Assembly: GCA_046727855.1 (NCBI GenBank)
Contig: JBKPDL010000126.1
Span: 1 to 28,026, forward strand
From: DASPWV01 sp046727855
Lineage (GTDB): Bacteria > Acidobacteriota > Vicinamibacteria > Vicinamibacterales > UBA2999
Direction: 5' to 3'
DNA length: 28,026 nt
Under the pieces are notes generated by a model that saw only the letters and a list, made by a program, of their open reading frames with translations, made no database searches and was not told where the DNA came from. The first letter of the stretch is position 1. Every line of letters begins with the position of its first letter. Shown piece after piece: positions 1 through 7,614 of the stretch. The translations under genes were made by a program, and so were the position numbers.

Positions 1-603
1 GTGCTCCACGGCACCATCTGGGACGAGGCCAACGAAAAGGCCAAGGAGCTGGTGCGCAGCGAGGGGCTCATCTACGTGCACCCCTTCGACGACGCCGAGC
101 TCATCGCCGGCCAGGGCACGCTCGGCCTCGAGATCGTCGACGACTGGCCCGAGGTCGACGCCGTCGTCGTCCCCATCGGCGGCGGCCCCCTCATCTCCGG
201 CGTGGCGATGGCCGTCAAAAGCCACAATCCACACGTTCGCGTGATCGGCGTCGAATCGTCGGACGGCCCTGCGATGAAAATGAGCGTCGAGGCCGGTTCG
301 CTGCAGACCATCGACTGCCGGACGATCATCGACGGCCTGCGCGTGCGCCGCGTCGGCGAGCTCAACTTCTCTGTCGTTCAACGATTCGTCGATGACATTG
401 TGGCGCTGCCGGATCGCGACATCTTCGACGCGATGATCTGGATCATGGAGCGCTGCAAGCTCGTCGTCGAGGGCGCCGCCGCGGCGCCGGTGGCGGCGCT
501 GTTGCACGGTTTGATCAAACTCCCGGCTGGTGCGCGCGTGGCGGCGGTCCTTTCGGGCGGCAACGTCAATCTCGATCAATTGCGCGGCCTCAAATGGAAT
601 TGA
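1..603 (+). CDS. Threonine dehydratase-like PLP enzyme, 3' part
   Basis: This is the C-terminal 200 residues of a fold-type II PLP-dependent enzyme of the threonine/serine dehydratase family, which deaminates L-threonine or L-serine to a 2-oxoacid and ammonia. The text opens at VLHGTIWDEANEKAKEL, a mid-protein family segment, so the N-terminal part with the PLP lysine lies off the window; the GTG at position 1 is not taken as the start. Visible landmarks are HPFDD and AGQGTLGLEI, the phosphate-binding glycine loop GGGPLISG (residues 60-67), VVEGAAAAP and the cofactor-contacting LSGGNVN near the end. There is no C-terminal ACT domain, so this resembles the short catabolic TdcB-like form rather than long IlvA. 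The loop has Pro where the family usually has a fourth Gly. Family is clear; substrate (threonine, serine or another hydroxy-amino acid) cannot be fixed. Confidence 0.85.
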   Translation: MLHGTIWDEANEKAKELVRSEGLIYVHPFDDAELIAGQGTLGLEIVDDWPEVDAVVVPIGGGPLISGVAMAVKSHNPHVRVIGVESSDGPAMKMSVEAGSLQTIDCRTIIDGLRVRRVGELNFSVVQRFVDDIVALPDRDIFDAMIWIMERCKLVVEGAAAAPVAALLHGLIKLPAGARVAAVLSGGNVNLDQLRGLKWN

Positions 604-611
604 GCGGCCTC

Positions 612-630
612 CTCGCCGACGCGCGGCGAG
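612..630 (+). terminator. Possible terminator hairpin after the dehydratase
   Basis: A perfect 7-bp stem (CTCGCCG, loop ACGCG, CGGCGAG) lies 8 bases after the dehydratase stop codon and is followed by CCGTTTCG. The T-run is short, so intrinsic termination is possible but weak. Confidence 0.35.
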
Positions 631-667
631 CCGTTTCGTATCAGCTTGAGCCAAACGGAGGGACCAC

Positions 668-1132
668 ATGCCATCTCGTCAGCTGCGACAACAGTCACCG
701 CTGGAGCGTTTCGCGACCAGGGCGACCGAGATCACCGGGTCGACGCCGAGTTTCATGACCGCTCTCGGGATCGTGATTGCATGGGCGTTGAGCGGACCGG
801 TGTTCCGGTATTCGGATACGTGGCAACTTTGGATTAACACTGGTACGACCGTCGCCACTTTTCTGATGGTTTTTCTGATCCAGCGCGCGCAGAACAAGGA
901 TTCGCTCGCCGTGCAACTGAAGCTCAACGAGATCGTGGCGGCACTCGAAGGCGCCAGCAATCGTCTGATCTCGATCGAAGATTTGTCCGAGCACGAGCTC
1001 GGCGTTCTGCACGAGCATTATGGCCGGCTGTCGGAAATGGCGAAGCGCGACGTGGACCTGACGAAGTCGCATTCCGTCGAGGAAGCCGAAGCGCGCCACG
1101 CGTCGAAAAAAAGCGCCGCCGACAAACGCTGA
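668..1132 (+). CDS. Low-affinity iron permease family protein
   Basis: A 154-residue membrane protein that matches the low-affinity iron permease family (Pfam PF04120) by its segments TATFLMVFLIQRAQNKDS, QLKLNEIVAA and NRLISIEDLSEHEL. Two hydrophobic stretches are visible, near residues 30-48 and 58-75, followed by a charged cytoplasmic tail with a Lys/Arg-rich end. The family is named after a fungal iron transporter, but most bacterial members are not characterised, so iron transport is only a family-level label. The ATG at 668 has a good ribosome binding site (GGAGGG, 5 bases upstream) and follows the dehydratase by 64 bases. It is probably transcribed alone or with the upstream gene. An alternative ATG at 646 is in another frame and gives no family match. 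Confidence 0.8.
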   Translation: MPSRQLRQQSPLERFATRATEITGSTPSFMTALGIVIAWALSGPVFRYSDTWQLWINTGTTVATFLMVFLIQRAQNKDSLAVQLKLNEIVAALEGASNRLISIEDLSEHELGVLHEHYGRLSEMAKRDVDLTKSHSVEEAEARHASKKSAADKR

Positions 1133-1150
1133 GCCGCCGGGCCCGGCGGC
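1133..1150. terminator. GC-rich perfect palindrome after the permease gene
   Basis: An 18-base perfect palindrome (GCCGCCGGG/CCCGGCGGC) starts on the base after the permease stop codon. There is no T-run after it, so it is a candidate transcription end or RNA 3' stabiliser, not a textbook intrinsic terminator. Confidence 0.4.
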
Positions 1151-1332
1151 GGCAGTCAGGGTTTAGCCCTGCATTCTGCGAGATTGTGTCTAGAAACCTT
1201 ACAAGCCGCCATTCAACTGTTGGGATTTAAATATTTAAGTATCGCTAGGCACGAGACTTATCAAATTTGTGTCCGAAAAGATACGTTTGTGTAACGGCAT
1301 GCGATTTGGACGTACGACGCGGTTTGTAAGAC

Positions 1333-1593
1333 ATGCAAGTTCGCATTACGCGGCCCCGATTCGGAGAGGTCGACGGCGTCTCTCTCAAGGACTACGAAGT
1401 TGGTCGGGTGTATGAAGTCTCGGAGTGGTTGGGCGCGTACCTTGTCGCCACCTCCAGCGCTGAAGCGGTAAGCGACCACGTGGTGGTCGACCCGCTATCA
1501 GAGCAAAGAATGAGTGCTTTCGGCGAGCGGTTGCGCGCCGTCGCGGCCGATCTTGGACGTCCTCGTCCTAAGCCTCCCGTGTCCGATTCGTAA
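1333..1593 (+). CDS. Small conserved-type protein of unknown function (86 aa)
   Basis: An 86-residue soluble protein that I cannot assign to a named family. The N-terminal two thirds looks like a compact beta-rich domain (QVRITRPRFGEVDGVSL, then YEVGRVYEVSEWLGAYLVATSSAEAV), and the last 20 residues are a basic, proline-rich tail (LGRPRPKPPVSD). From memory, small proteins with a similar 'VDGVSL...Y.VG.VYEV...YLV' pattern recur in Acidobacteriota genomes; this is recollection, not a search result. No signal peptide, membrane segment or metal motif is visible. Start ATG 1333 is chosen because the domain begins there; it has no clear Shine-Dalgarno sequence. Upstream (1151-1332) is unusually AT-rich for this window (ATTTAAATATTTAAG near 1226-1240) and probably holds its promoter. 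It converges on lapB with 25 bases between stops. Confidence 0.6.
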   Translation: MQVRITRPRFGEVDGVSLKDYEVGRVYEVSEWLGAYLVATSSAEAVSDHVVVDPLSEQRMSAFGERLRAVAADLGRPRPKPPVSDS

Positions 1594-1618
1594 GAGTCAC
1601 GTTTCGCTCTCGGCACTC

Positions 1619-2836
1619 TCACATCTCGACGGCTTCTTTAGCCGGCGCGATCCGTTCCTCCACAAACGTGTTCCACTCGTGGCAATGCGGGCACTGCCAC
1701 AACAGTTCCGTCGAGCGATAGTGGCATTTCACGCAGATATGCGGATCGAGGAAGAATACCGCTTCGCGTGCGGACTCGACGTAGCGCTGCACCAGGGCGC
1801 GATCGAGACCGACCTGGAGCAGCACCGTCCAGATGGCCTGATGCACCGTTAGACCATGCGGGTTGTGTGCAAGCGCTTCGAAGAGCAGCTCGAGCGCCGC
1901 CACGGGTTCGTTGCGCGCGGCCAGATGGCGGCCCAGCGCGAGACGGGCGCGCCAGTCCTGGGGATTGGACGCGAGGATCTGCCGGCAGCGCTCTTCGAAT
2001 TTCTGAGGCGAGCCGCTGGCCTCGTGCAGCCGTTCGATCCGGTCGAACGCAAGATACGCGCAATCCGGTGAGACGTCGATGAGCCGATCCCACGACGCGA
2101 GCGCACCCGCGCGATCGCCCTGCTTGAACCGGACATCGCCGAGATTCAGATACGCCGGTGTAGTCGAGCGATCGAGATCGATCGCTGAACCGAAGTGCTT
2201 CACCGCCTCTTCGAGCCGGCCCTGTTTCATGGCCTCGACGCCGCGCTCGTTCTCCAGAAACGCGAGGATGGCCTGGTTCCGCGGCTGCGTGTCAGGCCCG
2301 CTCAACTCGACCAGCTGCTGCCGGATGACGAACGCCTCGTCCCACTGATGCTGCTCCTCGTGGAGTTTTTCGAGGTAGAGCAGCGCGTACTGGTTTTTCG
2401 GATCGAGCCGCAGCACTTCGTTGAACGCTTCGAGTGCGCGATCGACGAAGCCGCCGCGCTTGTAGTCGAGGCCCAGGCACAGCAAGACGTACGCGTGCTC
2501 GACGCGTGTCAGCTTCGACCGCTGCAGCAGCGCCTGATGGACCTGAATGGCGCGCGCAACCTGGCCACGTTCGCGATATACGTTGCCCAGGATCAAGTGG
2601 ATTTCGAGCGCTTCGGCGTCGACGCGTGCCGCCTGACTCAGTTCTTCAATGGCGAGATCGATCTGTCCCGACACCAGAAAATTGAGTCCGAGGACGTAGT
2701 GGTGCGAGTCGCGCGCCCGGCGGCGATCGATCCATTTGCCGTCGCGCAGCTTGTAGCGCTCCCACGCCTTGCCGATGGCCAGCCCGGCCAGCAAAGCGAG
2801 AAGCGCTGCGATAAAAGGCAGATAAGACGGGTCCAC
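1619..2836 (-). CDS. lapB: LapB/YciM-like TPR protein with rubredoxin-type metal domain
   Basis: A 405-residue protein with the LapB (YciM) layout: one N-terminal membrane helix (about residues 4-22, FIAALLALLAGLAIG), a long tetratricopeptide-repeat region (about 45-350) and a C-terminal zinc or iron knuckle with spacing C-x2-C-x10-C-x2-C (CVKC ... CPHC). E. coli LapB is 389 residues, anchored in the inner membrane facing the cytoplasm, and controls LPS synthesis by presenting LpxC to the FtsH protease. Location at the end of a Kdo operon supports an LPS role. GTG 2836 is preferred as start because it directly precedes the membrane helix and lies 7 bases after the kdsD stop; a longer reading from 2911 would overlap the conserved end of kdsD. 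The ribosome binding site is weak, so translational coupling to kdsD is likely. Confidence 0.8.
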   Translation of the reverse strand: MDPSYLPFIAALLALLAGLAIGKAWERYKLRDGKWIDRRRARDSHHYVLGLNFLVSGQIDLAIEELSQAARVDAEALEIHLILGNVYRERGQVARAIQVHQALLQRSKLTRVEHAYVLLCLGLDYKRGGFVDRALEAFNEVLRLDPKNQYALLYLEKLHEEQHQWDEAFVIRQQLVELSGPDTQPRNQAILAFLENERGVEAMKQGRLEEAVKHFGSAIDLDRSTTPAYLNLGDVRFKQGDRAGALASWDRLIDVSPDCAYLAFDRIERLHEASGSPQKFEERCRQILASNPQDWRARLALGRHLAARNEPVAALELLFEALAHNPHGLTVHQAIWTVLLQVGLDRALVQRYVESAREAVFFLDPHICVKCHYRSTELLWQCPHCHEWNTFVEERIAPAKEAVEM

Positions 2837-2843
2837 CGCAGTG

Positions 2844-3803
2844 CTACACCAGTTCGGTGCGCCACAAATCGTGCAGGTGCACGACGCCTTCGATGTGGCG
2901 ATCCCGATCAACCACCACGATCGACGTGATCTTGTTGCGTTCGAGGATGTTCAGCGCCTCGGCCGCCATCGCCGTGCGGTCGATAGTAATCGGATTCGAG
3001 GTCATGACGTCTCGGGCGCGGAGCTCGAGCACGTTCTGGTCCGTCGCCATCTTCCGCCGCAAGTCGCCGTCGGTGATGATGCCGAGCAGTTTGCCGTCTC
3101 CGTCGGTCACGCAGGTCATGCCGAGGCCCTTGCGCGACATCTCGTAAATCACGTCGCGCATCGGCGTGGCTTTGTCCACCGACGGCGTCTGCTCGCCGGC
3201 GTTCATCAGCTGCTCCACGCGCATCAGCTTCTTACCAAGCTTGCCGCCCGGATGCAGGTTCGCGAAATCTTCCGGTTTGAAGCCCTTCGCAACGCACACC
3301 GTCATCGCGAGCGCATCGCCAAGGGCTAGCATCGCCGTGGTGCTCGCCGTCGGCGCCAGGTTCATCGGACACGCTTCTTCCGGAACCTCACAATTGATCA
3401 CCACGTCGGCGGCGCTGGCAAGCGTGGACATCGGGCTGCCGGTCATGACAATCAGGCACGCGCCCAGCCGCTTGATGTTTTCAACGATCCTGATGATCTC
3501 CTCAGTGTCGCCGCTGTAGGACAGCGCGATGACGACGTCGTCGCCCGTGATCATGCCGAGATCGCCGTGGACCGCTTCCGCCGGATGGAGAAAGAGCGCC
3601 GGTGTGCCGGTGCTCGAAAGCGTCGCCGCGATCTTGCGGCAGATGATCCCCGATTTGCCCATGCCGGTGACGATCACACGCCCGCGGCAGTTCTGGACCA
3701 TCTCCACGGCTCTGCCGAAGCGTTCGTCGACGCGGTCTGCGAGCGCGAGAACGGCTGCGGCTTCGGTTTGCAGAACTCGGCGGGCGAGCTTGAGGTCAGG
3801 CAT
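2844..3803 (-). CDS. kdsD: D-arabinose 5-phosphate isomerase (KdsD/KpsF)
   Basis: A 319-residue enzyme (E. coli KdsD is 328) that converts ribulose 5-phosphate to arabinose 5-phosphate, the first committed step to Kdo. The N-terminal SIS sugar-isomerase domain shows GMGKSG (residues 47-52), HPAEAVHGDLG with the catalytic-type His, SYSGDTEE and LAPTASTTA; HPGGKLGKKL marks the link to a pair of CBS domains (about 205-319; GIITDGDLRR and GVVHLHDLWR). ATG 3803 is chosen because it begins the family alignment (MPDLKLARRVLQTEA) and overlaps the kdsA stop by 8 bases; a longer reading to 3983 only shadows kdsA. It receives translation from kdsA and passes it to lapB. The E. coli paralogues KdsD and GutQ cannot be told apart by sequence alone, but the Kdo operon context favours KdsD. 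Confidence 0.93.
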   Translation of the reverse strand: MPDLKLARRVLQTEAAAVLALADRVDERFGRAVEMVQNCRGRVIVTGMGKSGIICRKIAATLSSTGTPALFLHPAEAVHGDLGMITGDDVVIALSYSGDTEEIIRIVENIKRLGACLIVMTGSPMSTLASAADVVINCEVPEEACPMNLAPTASTTAMLALGDALAMTVCVAKGFKPEDFANLHPGGKLGKKLMRVEQLMNAGEQTPSVDKATPMRDVIYEMSRKGLGMTCVTDGDGKLLGIITDGDLRRKMATDQNVLELRARDVMTSNPITIDRTAMAAEALNILERNKITSIVVVDRDRHIEGVVHLHDLWRTELV

Positions 3804-4629
3804 ACGCCTTGACGATCCTATCAAGCTCGACCAGGCGGCGCAGCAGCGGCTCGAGACGCTGTAGCGGCAGCGCATTGGCGGCGTCGCTTCGCGCCCTAGC
3901 TGGGTGGTCGTGAACCTCCATGAAGACGCCGTCCACGCCAGCGGCAACACCGGCACGCGCAAGCGGTTCGATGTACTCCGCAAGGCCGGCGGTCACGCCG
4001 TCACCGGCCCCCGGCAACTGCAAGCTATGGGTGACGTCGAACACAACAGGATGCCCCAGCGCACGAAGCATCGGAAGGGCGCGGATGTCCACGACGAGAT
4101 TGTTGTAGCCGAACGAGGTGCCGCGCTCGGTCAGGAGCACTCCTGTGGCACCGGACTCCGTCAATTTACTCACGACATGACGCATGTCATTCGGCGACAG
4201 GAATTGCCCCTTCTTCACGTTGACCGGGCGCTGTGTGCGCGCCGCAGCCACGAGCAGATCGGTCTGCCGGCACAGAAACGCCGGGATCTGCAGCACGTCA
4301 ACCACTTCCGCGGCGGGTGCCGCCTGCCCGGACTCGTGAATATCGGTCAAGAGCGGAAGACCGGTGCGCTCCTTGACCTGGGCGAGCATGCGCAACCCGT
4401 GTGCAAGGCCCGGCCCGCGGAAAGATGACAGCGACGTGCGGTTGGCTTTGTCGTACGACGCCTTGAAGATGCACGGTACGCCGGCGCGACCAGCGATCTC
4501 TTTGACTGCGGTTGCCATCTCCAGCACATGTGTCTCACTCTCGATGACGCATGGCCCGAGGATGAACGCAAGCGGATGACCGGAGCCGAGCGTGACGCCG
4601 CCGGCGGTCACCGACGCGACGTCGTCCAT
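3796..4629 (-). CDS. kdsA: Kdo-8-phosphate synthase (KdsA)
   Basis: A 277-residue 3-deoxy-D-manno-octulosonate 8-phosphate synthase, condensing phosphoenolpyruvate with arabinose 5-phosphate in the cytoplasm. Family landmarks are FILGPCVIES near residue 22-31, FKASYDKANRTS, TDIHE, QIPAFLCRQTDLL, KKGQFL, FDVTHSLQLPG and EVHDHPARARSDAANALPL. The Cys in GPCVIES sits where metal-dependent KdsA enzymes (Aquifex type) carry the metal-binding Cys and where E. coli has Asn; together with the His and Asp residues of DVTHS and EVHDHP this predicts a metal-dependent enzyme. ATG 4629 shares one base with the pyrG stop (TGATG), indicating translational coupling; a longer reading to 4959 lies in the pyrG shadow. 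It overlaps kdsD downstream by 8 bases. Confidence 0.95.
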   Translation of the reverse strand: MDDVASVTAGGVTLGSGHPLAFILGPCVIESETHVLEMATAVKEIAGRAGVPCIFKASYDKANRTSLSSFRGPGLAHGLRMLAQVKERTGLPLLTDIHESGQAAPAAEVVDVLQIPAFLCRQTDLLVAAARTQRPVNVKKGQFLSPNDMRHVVSKLTESGATGVLLTERGTSFGYNNLVVDIRALPMLRALGHPVVFDVTHSLQLPGAGDGVTAGLAEYIEPLARAGVAAGVDGVFMEVHDHPARARSDAANALPLQRLEPLLRRLVELDRIVKAYA

Positions 4630-6278
4630 CACGCGAGCGAGGTCGCGTCGAGCGTGTTGCCGCTGGCCGCGAGCTTCTGCCGGTGTGCCGCTTCCACGAA
4701 ACTGGCAAAGAGCGGATGCGGCTTCAGCGGGCGCGACTGGAACTCGGGATGGAATTGCACCGCGATGAACCAGGGATGGTTTGTCAGCTCGGCGATCTCC
4801 ACGAACTTGCCGTCGCGCGATCGCCCCGACACACGCATGCCGTTTTCCTTCAGCGCGGGCTCGTACAGGCAGTTGAATTCGAATCGATGCCGGTGACGCT
4901 CGTAGATGACGTCCGCGCCGTAGATCGCACGCGCTTTGGATCCCGGCGCGAGCTCGCATTCGTACCGGCCAAGACGCATGGTGCCGCCCAAGTCATCGAC
5001 GCCGAGCAGGTCGCGGAGCTTGTAAATCACCTTGTGCGGCGCGGCTTCGTCCACTTCGGTGGAGTCGGCGCCGTCGAGCAGGCAGACGTTACGGGCAAAT
5101 TCGACAGTGGCCCACTGGAAACCGTAGCAAATCCCGAAGTATGGCACCTGATGGCGCCGCGCGTACTCCGCGGCTTTCATCATGCCGCGCGTGCCGCGCG
5201 ATCCGAATCCGCCCGGCACGAGAATGCCGTGCGCGCCTTCGAGCAGCCGCATCCCGCCTTCCTGCTCGAGTGCTTCGGATTCGACCCACTGGATGTTGAT
5301 GCGGACGCGATTGGCGAAGCCGCCGTGATAGAGCGCTTCGTTGAGTGACTTGTACGAATCCTCGTAGCCGGTGTACTTGCCGACCACGTGAATGGTGAGC
5401 TCGTCGTCAGGGCGCTTGATCCGTTCGACCAGTTCCTCCCAGGGCTGCATTTTCGCTTCGGTCATCGGCAGGCCGAGCAGCTTGAGAATCACGATATCGA
5501 GACCCTCGGCCTGCAGTACGAGCGGCACTTCGTAAATCGTCGAGACGTCGCGGGCGGTGATCACCGCTTCTTCGTTGACATCGCAGAAGAGCCCAATCTT
5601 TTGCTTGATATCGCGCGGCAGCTGTCGATCGGTGCGGCACAAAAGAATATCGGGCTGAATACCAATCGAGCGAAGGTCACGAACGCTGTGCTGTGTCGGT
5701 TTCGTCTTCAGCTCGCCGGCCGAGGCGATGTATGGCACCAGCGTGAGATGGATATATAGCGTGTTGTCGCGGCCGACATCCTGGCGGAACTGGCGAATCG
5801 CTTCCATGAAAGGAAGGCTCTCGATGTCGCCAACCGTGCCGCCGATTTCGACGAGCACGACGTCGACGTCGCGGCCGACGGCACGGATGCAGTCCTTGAT
5901 CTCGTTGGTGATGTGCGGAATGACCTGAACGGTGCGACCGAGATAATCGCCGCGGCGTTCCTTCTGGATCACCGACATGTAGATCTTTCCAGTGGTCCAG
6001 TTGCTGTTGCGCGTGGTGTGCGTGCTCGTGAAGCGTTCGTAATGGCCAAGATCGAGGTCCGTCTCGGCGCCATCGTCCGTGACGTACACCTCACCGTGCT
6101 GATATGGGCTCATCGTTCCGGGATCGACATTGATATAGGGGTCGAATTTCTGCAGGGTGACCCGGTACCCATGACCCTCGAGGAGCGCGCCGATCGATGC
6201 CGCTGCCAGTCCTTTCCCGAGTGACGAGACCACACCGCCGGTCACAAAGATGTATTTCGTGGGTCGTTTATCTGTCAT
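4629..6278 (-). CDS. pyrG: CTP synthase
   Basis: A 549-residue CTP synthase, full length for the family. It aminates UTP to CTP using glutamine and ATP. The N-terminal amidoligase domain (about 1-270) starts YIFVTGGVVSSLGKG with the ATP-binding loop and contains DPYINVDPGTMSP and VEIGGTVGDIES. The C-terminal class I glutamine amidotransferase domain carries GGFGSRG, the nucleophile Cys in YFGICYGFQ and the His/Glu pair in FHPEFQSRPL. The nucleophile elbow reads GICYGFQ rather than the more usual GICLGMQ; the catalytic residues are kept. ATG 6278 overlaps the end of kdsB by 11 bases. Placement between kdsB and kdsA is a recurrent arrangement and makes sense because KdsB uses CTP to activate Kdo. 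Confidence 0.97.
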   Translation of the reverse strand: MTDKRPTKYIFVTGGVVSSLGKGLAAASIGALLEGHGYRVTLQKFDPYINVDPGTMSPYQHGEVYVTDDGAETDLDLGHYERFTSTHTTRNSNWTTGKIYMSVIQKERRGDYLGRTVQVIPHITNEIKDCIRAVGRDVDVVLVEIGGTVGDIESLPFMEAIRQFRQDVGRDNTLYIHLTLVPYIASAGELKTKPTQHSVRDLRSIGIQPDILLCRTDRQLPRDIKQKIGLFCDVNEEAVITARDVSTIYEVPLVLQAEGLDIVILKLLGLPMTEAKMQPWEELVERIKRPDDELTIHVVGKYTGYEDSYKSLNEALYHGGFANRVRINIQWVESEALEQEGGMRLLEGAHGILVPGGFGSRGTRGMMKAAEYARRHQVPYFGICYGFQWATVEFARNVCLLDGADSTEVDEAAPHKVIYKLRDLLGVDDLGGTMRLGRYECELAPGSKARAIYGADVIYERHRHRFEFNCLYEPALKENGMRVSGRSRDGKFVEIAELTNHPWFIAVQFHPEFQSRPLKPHPLFASFVEAAHRQKLAASGNTLDATSLA

Positions 6279-7050
6279 CAGCTGATTCCTTCACGAGGTT
6301 GCGGACGCGCTCCAGGTCTTCTGCCGTGTCCACGCCAACCGACCCGTAGTCGGTCGCCACTACTTTGATGCGAATTCCGTGCTCGAGGGCACGAAGCTGT
6401 TCCAGCGCCTCTGCGCGCTCGAGCGGCGTTGCGGGGAGCTGGGCCAGACGCAGGAGAACATCGCGCCGATATACATAAAGCCCGATATGCGCGCGGGCAA
6501 TCGCCTCCGCCGAGCCGTCACGGACAAATGGAATGGGCGAACGCGAAAAGTACAGTGCGAAGCCGGACTGATCGGTCACGACTTTGACGACGTGCGCATT
6601 GGCAAATTCCTGCGGATGGATCGGGCGCGCGGCGGTCGCCATCTCGAGACGCGGGTCCTCACGCATCGCCCCCACGGCGGCGTCGATCACTCGAGGGTCG
6701 AGCAGCGGCTCATCGCCTTGAACGTTCACGACGATGCCGCACGCAAGCGTGGCGGCGAGCTCGGCGAGGCGATCAGTGGCGGAGCGATGCGACGGTGACG
6801 TGAGGAGCGCAGCGCCGCCAAAGCGTTCCACTGCGCTCGCGATGCGGCTGTCGTCGGTCGCGACGACGACACCGTTCACGGAGCGCGCGGCAGACGCGCG
6901 GCGATACACGTGCTCGATCATCGGCCGGCCGTCGATCTCGAGAAGGGCTTTTCCGGGGAGTCGAGTTGACTGGTATCGCGCGGGAATGATCGCGAGAACC
7001 GAGGATTCCGTCAGCGCAAATGGTAAACGCGTGACCGGAACAGCGGGCAC
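6268..7050 (-). CDS. kdsB: CMP-Kdo synthetase (KdsB)
   Basis: A 260-residue 3-deoxy-manno-octulosonate cytidylyltransferase, which activates Kdo with CTP to CMP-Kdo for transfer to lipid A. Diagnostic segments are AIIPARYQSTRLPGK (nucleotide-binding N terminus, about residues 20-34), VVATDDSRI, VNVQGDEPLL, YFSRSPIPF, HIGLYVYRRD and GVDTAEDLERV. The proposed start is GTG 7050, giving about 18 residues before the conserved core; no ATG, GTG or TTG lies closer in frame. A TATGAT box (minus strand, 7061-7056) sits only 5 bases upstream of this GTG, which would make the transcript leaderless. It is the first gene of the kdsB-pyrG-kdsA-kdsD-lapB operon. Neither kdsC (Kdo-8-P phosphatase) nor a Kdo transferase is in the window. 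Confidence 0.93.
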   Translation of the reverse strand: MPAVPVTRLPFALTESSVLAIIPARYQSTRLPGKALLEIDGRPMIEHVYRRASAARSVNGVVVATDDSRIASAVERFGGAALLTSPSHRSATDRLAELAATLACGIVVNVQGDEPLLDPRVIDAAVGAMREDPRLEMATAARPIHPQEFANAHVVKVVTDQSGFALYFSRSPIPFVRDGSAEAIARAHIGLYVYRRDVLLRLAQLPATPLERAEALEQLRALEHGIRIKVVATDYGSVGVDTAEDLERVRNLVKESADDR

Positions 7051-7055
7051 GGCGA

Positions 7056-7061
7056 ATCATA
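7056..7061 (-). promoter_or_regulatory. Candidate -10 box for the kdsB operon
   Basis: TATGAT on the minus strand ends 5 bases before the GTG start of kdsB. No good -35 hexamer is seen 16-18 bases upstream. If used, the transcript would begin at or near the start codon. Confidence 0.4.
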
Positions 7062-7073
7062 GCACAAACGCAG

Positions 7074-7079
7074 TAGAAT
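7074..7079 (+). promoter_or_regulatory. Candidate -10 box for the 7096 gene
   Basis: TAGAAT on the plus strand lies 16 bases before ATG 7096. It overlaps the divergent kdsB promoter region, and no clear -35 element is visible. It supports ATG 7096 over GTG 7081 as start, because transcription would begin near 7086. Confidence 0.35.
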
Positions 7080-7095
7080 AGTGCCGGTTCCCGTC

Positions 7096-7614
7096 ATGCG
7101 GCCGAAGTTCGTTGCGTTGATCGTTGCGGCTTCGCTGAGCACTGGTTGGCTGCTTGCGTCGATGGTGTCACCGCCCGTTGCGGAATTGCAGGTCTTGCCG
7201 CCGCGCGATCAGCCACGAGAGACACCGCGCGAGACGACCAGCGCCACTTCCTACAGCGAACAACTGCATCGCAAACTGCAAGCGGCGCCGCTGCCTCCCG
7301 TTCCGAAGCGCAATCCGTTTGTCTTCGGCACGCGCGAGCGCGTGATGGCGCCAGCGCCCGCGCGAACGGCTCCGATGTCCGACGCACCCGTGAGTGAACC
7401 GCTGCCGGCGCCCGTTGCCACGGGCCCGTCACTGCGGCTCGCGGGAATCGGAACGACGGGCACCGCGCGCACCGCGGTGATCTCGGATGGCATGACTGTG
7501 CACCTTGTGAAAGTGGGTGAGACGGTTGGGGGCTACGCCGTAGTGGAGATCACAGAGAGTAGCGCGACGCTCGCTGACGCGGCAGGGGCGCAATGGTTAC
7601 TTCGCATGAAGTAG
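7096..7614 (+). CDS. Membrane-anchored protein with PilP/GspC-like C-terminal domain
   Basis: A 172-residue protein with an N-terminal membrane anchor or signal (about residues 4-22, FVALIVAASLSTGWLLAS), a proline/alanine-rich periplasmic linker (about 35-115, including KRNPFVFGTR) and a compact C-terminal domain (LRLAGIGTTGTARTAVI ... VHLVKVGETVGGYAVVEI ... WLLRMK). That end resembles the small beta domains of inner-membrane pilus and type II secretion proteins PilP and GspC, which share the order 'NPF', 'L.GI', 'A.I.. G....V..G', 'V..I....V.L'. No other secretion genes are nearby, so the role is unknown. Start ATG 7096 fits the upstream TAGAAT box; GTG 7081 in frame would add 5 residues. 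Neither has a Shine-Dalgarno site. The last codons lie inside a 22-bp direct repeat. Confidence 0.65.
   Translation: MRPKFVALIVAASLSTGWLLASMVSPPVAELQVLPPRDQPRETPRETTSATSYSEQLHRKLQAAPLPPVPKRNPFVFGTRERVMAPAPARTAPMSDAPVSEPLPAPVATGPSLRLAGIGTTGTARTAVISDGMTVHLVKVGETVGGYAVVEITESSATLADAAGAQWLLRMK

Noticed and set aside
3804..3983. Extended N terminus of kdsD
   Set aside because: The extra 60 residues are the shadow of the conserved kdsA C terminus; the family start is ATG 3803.
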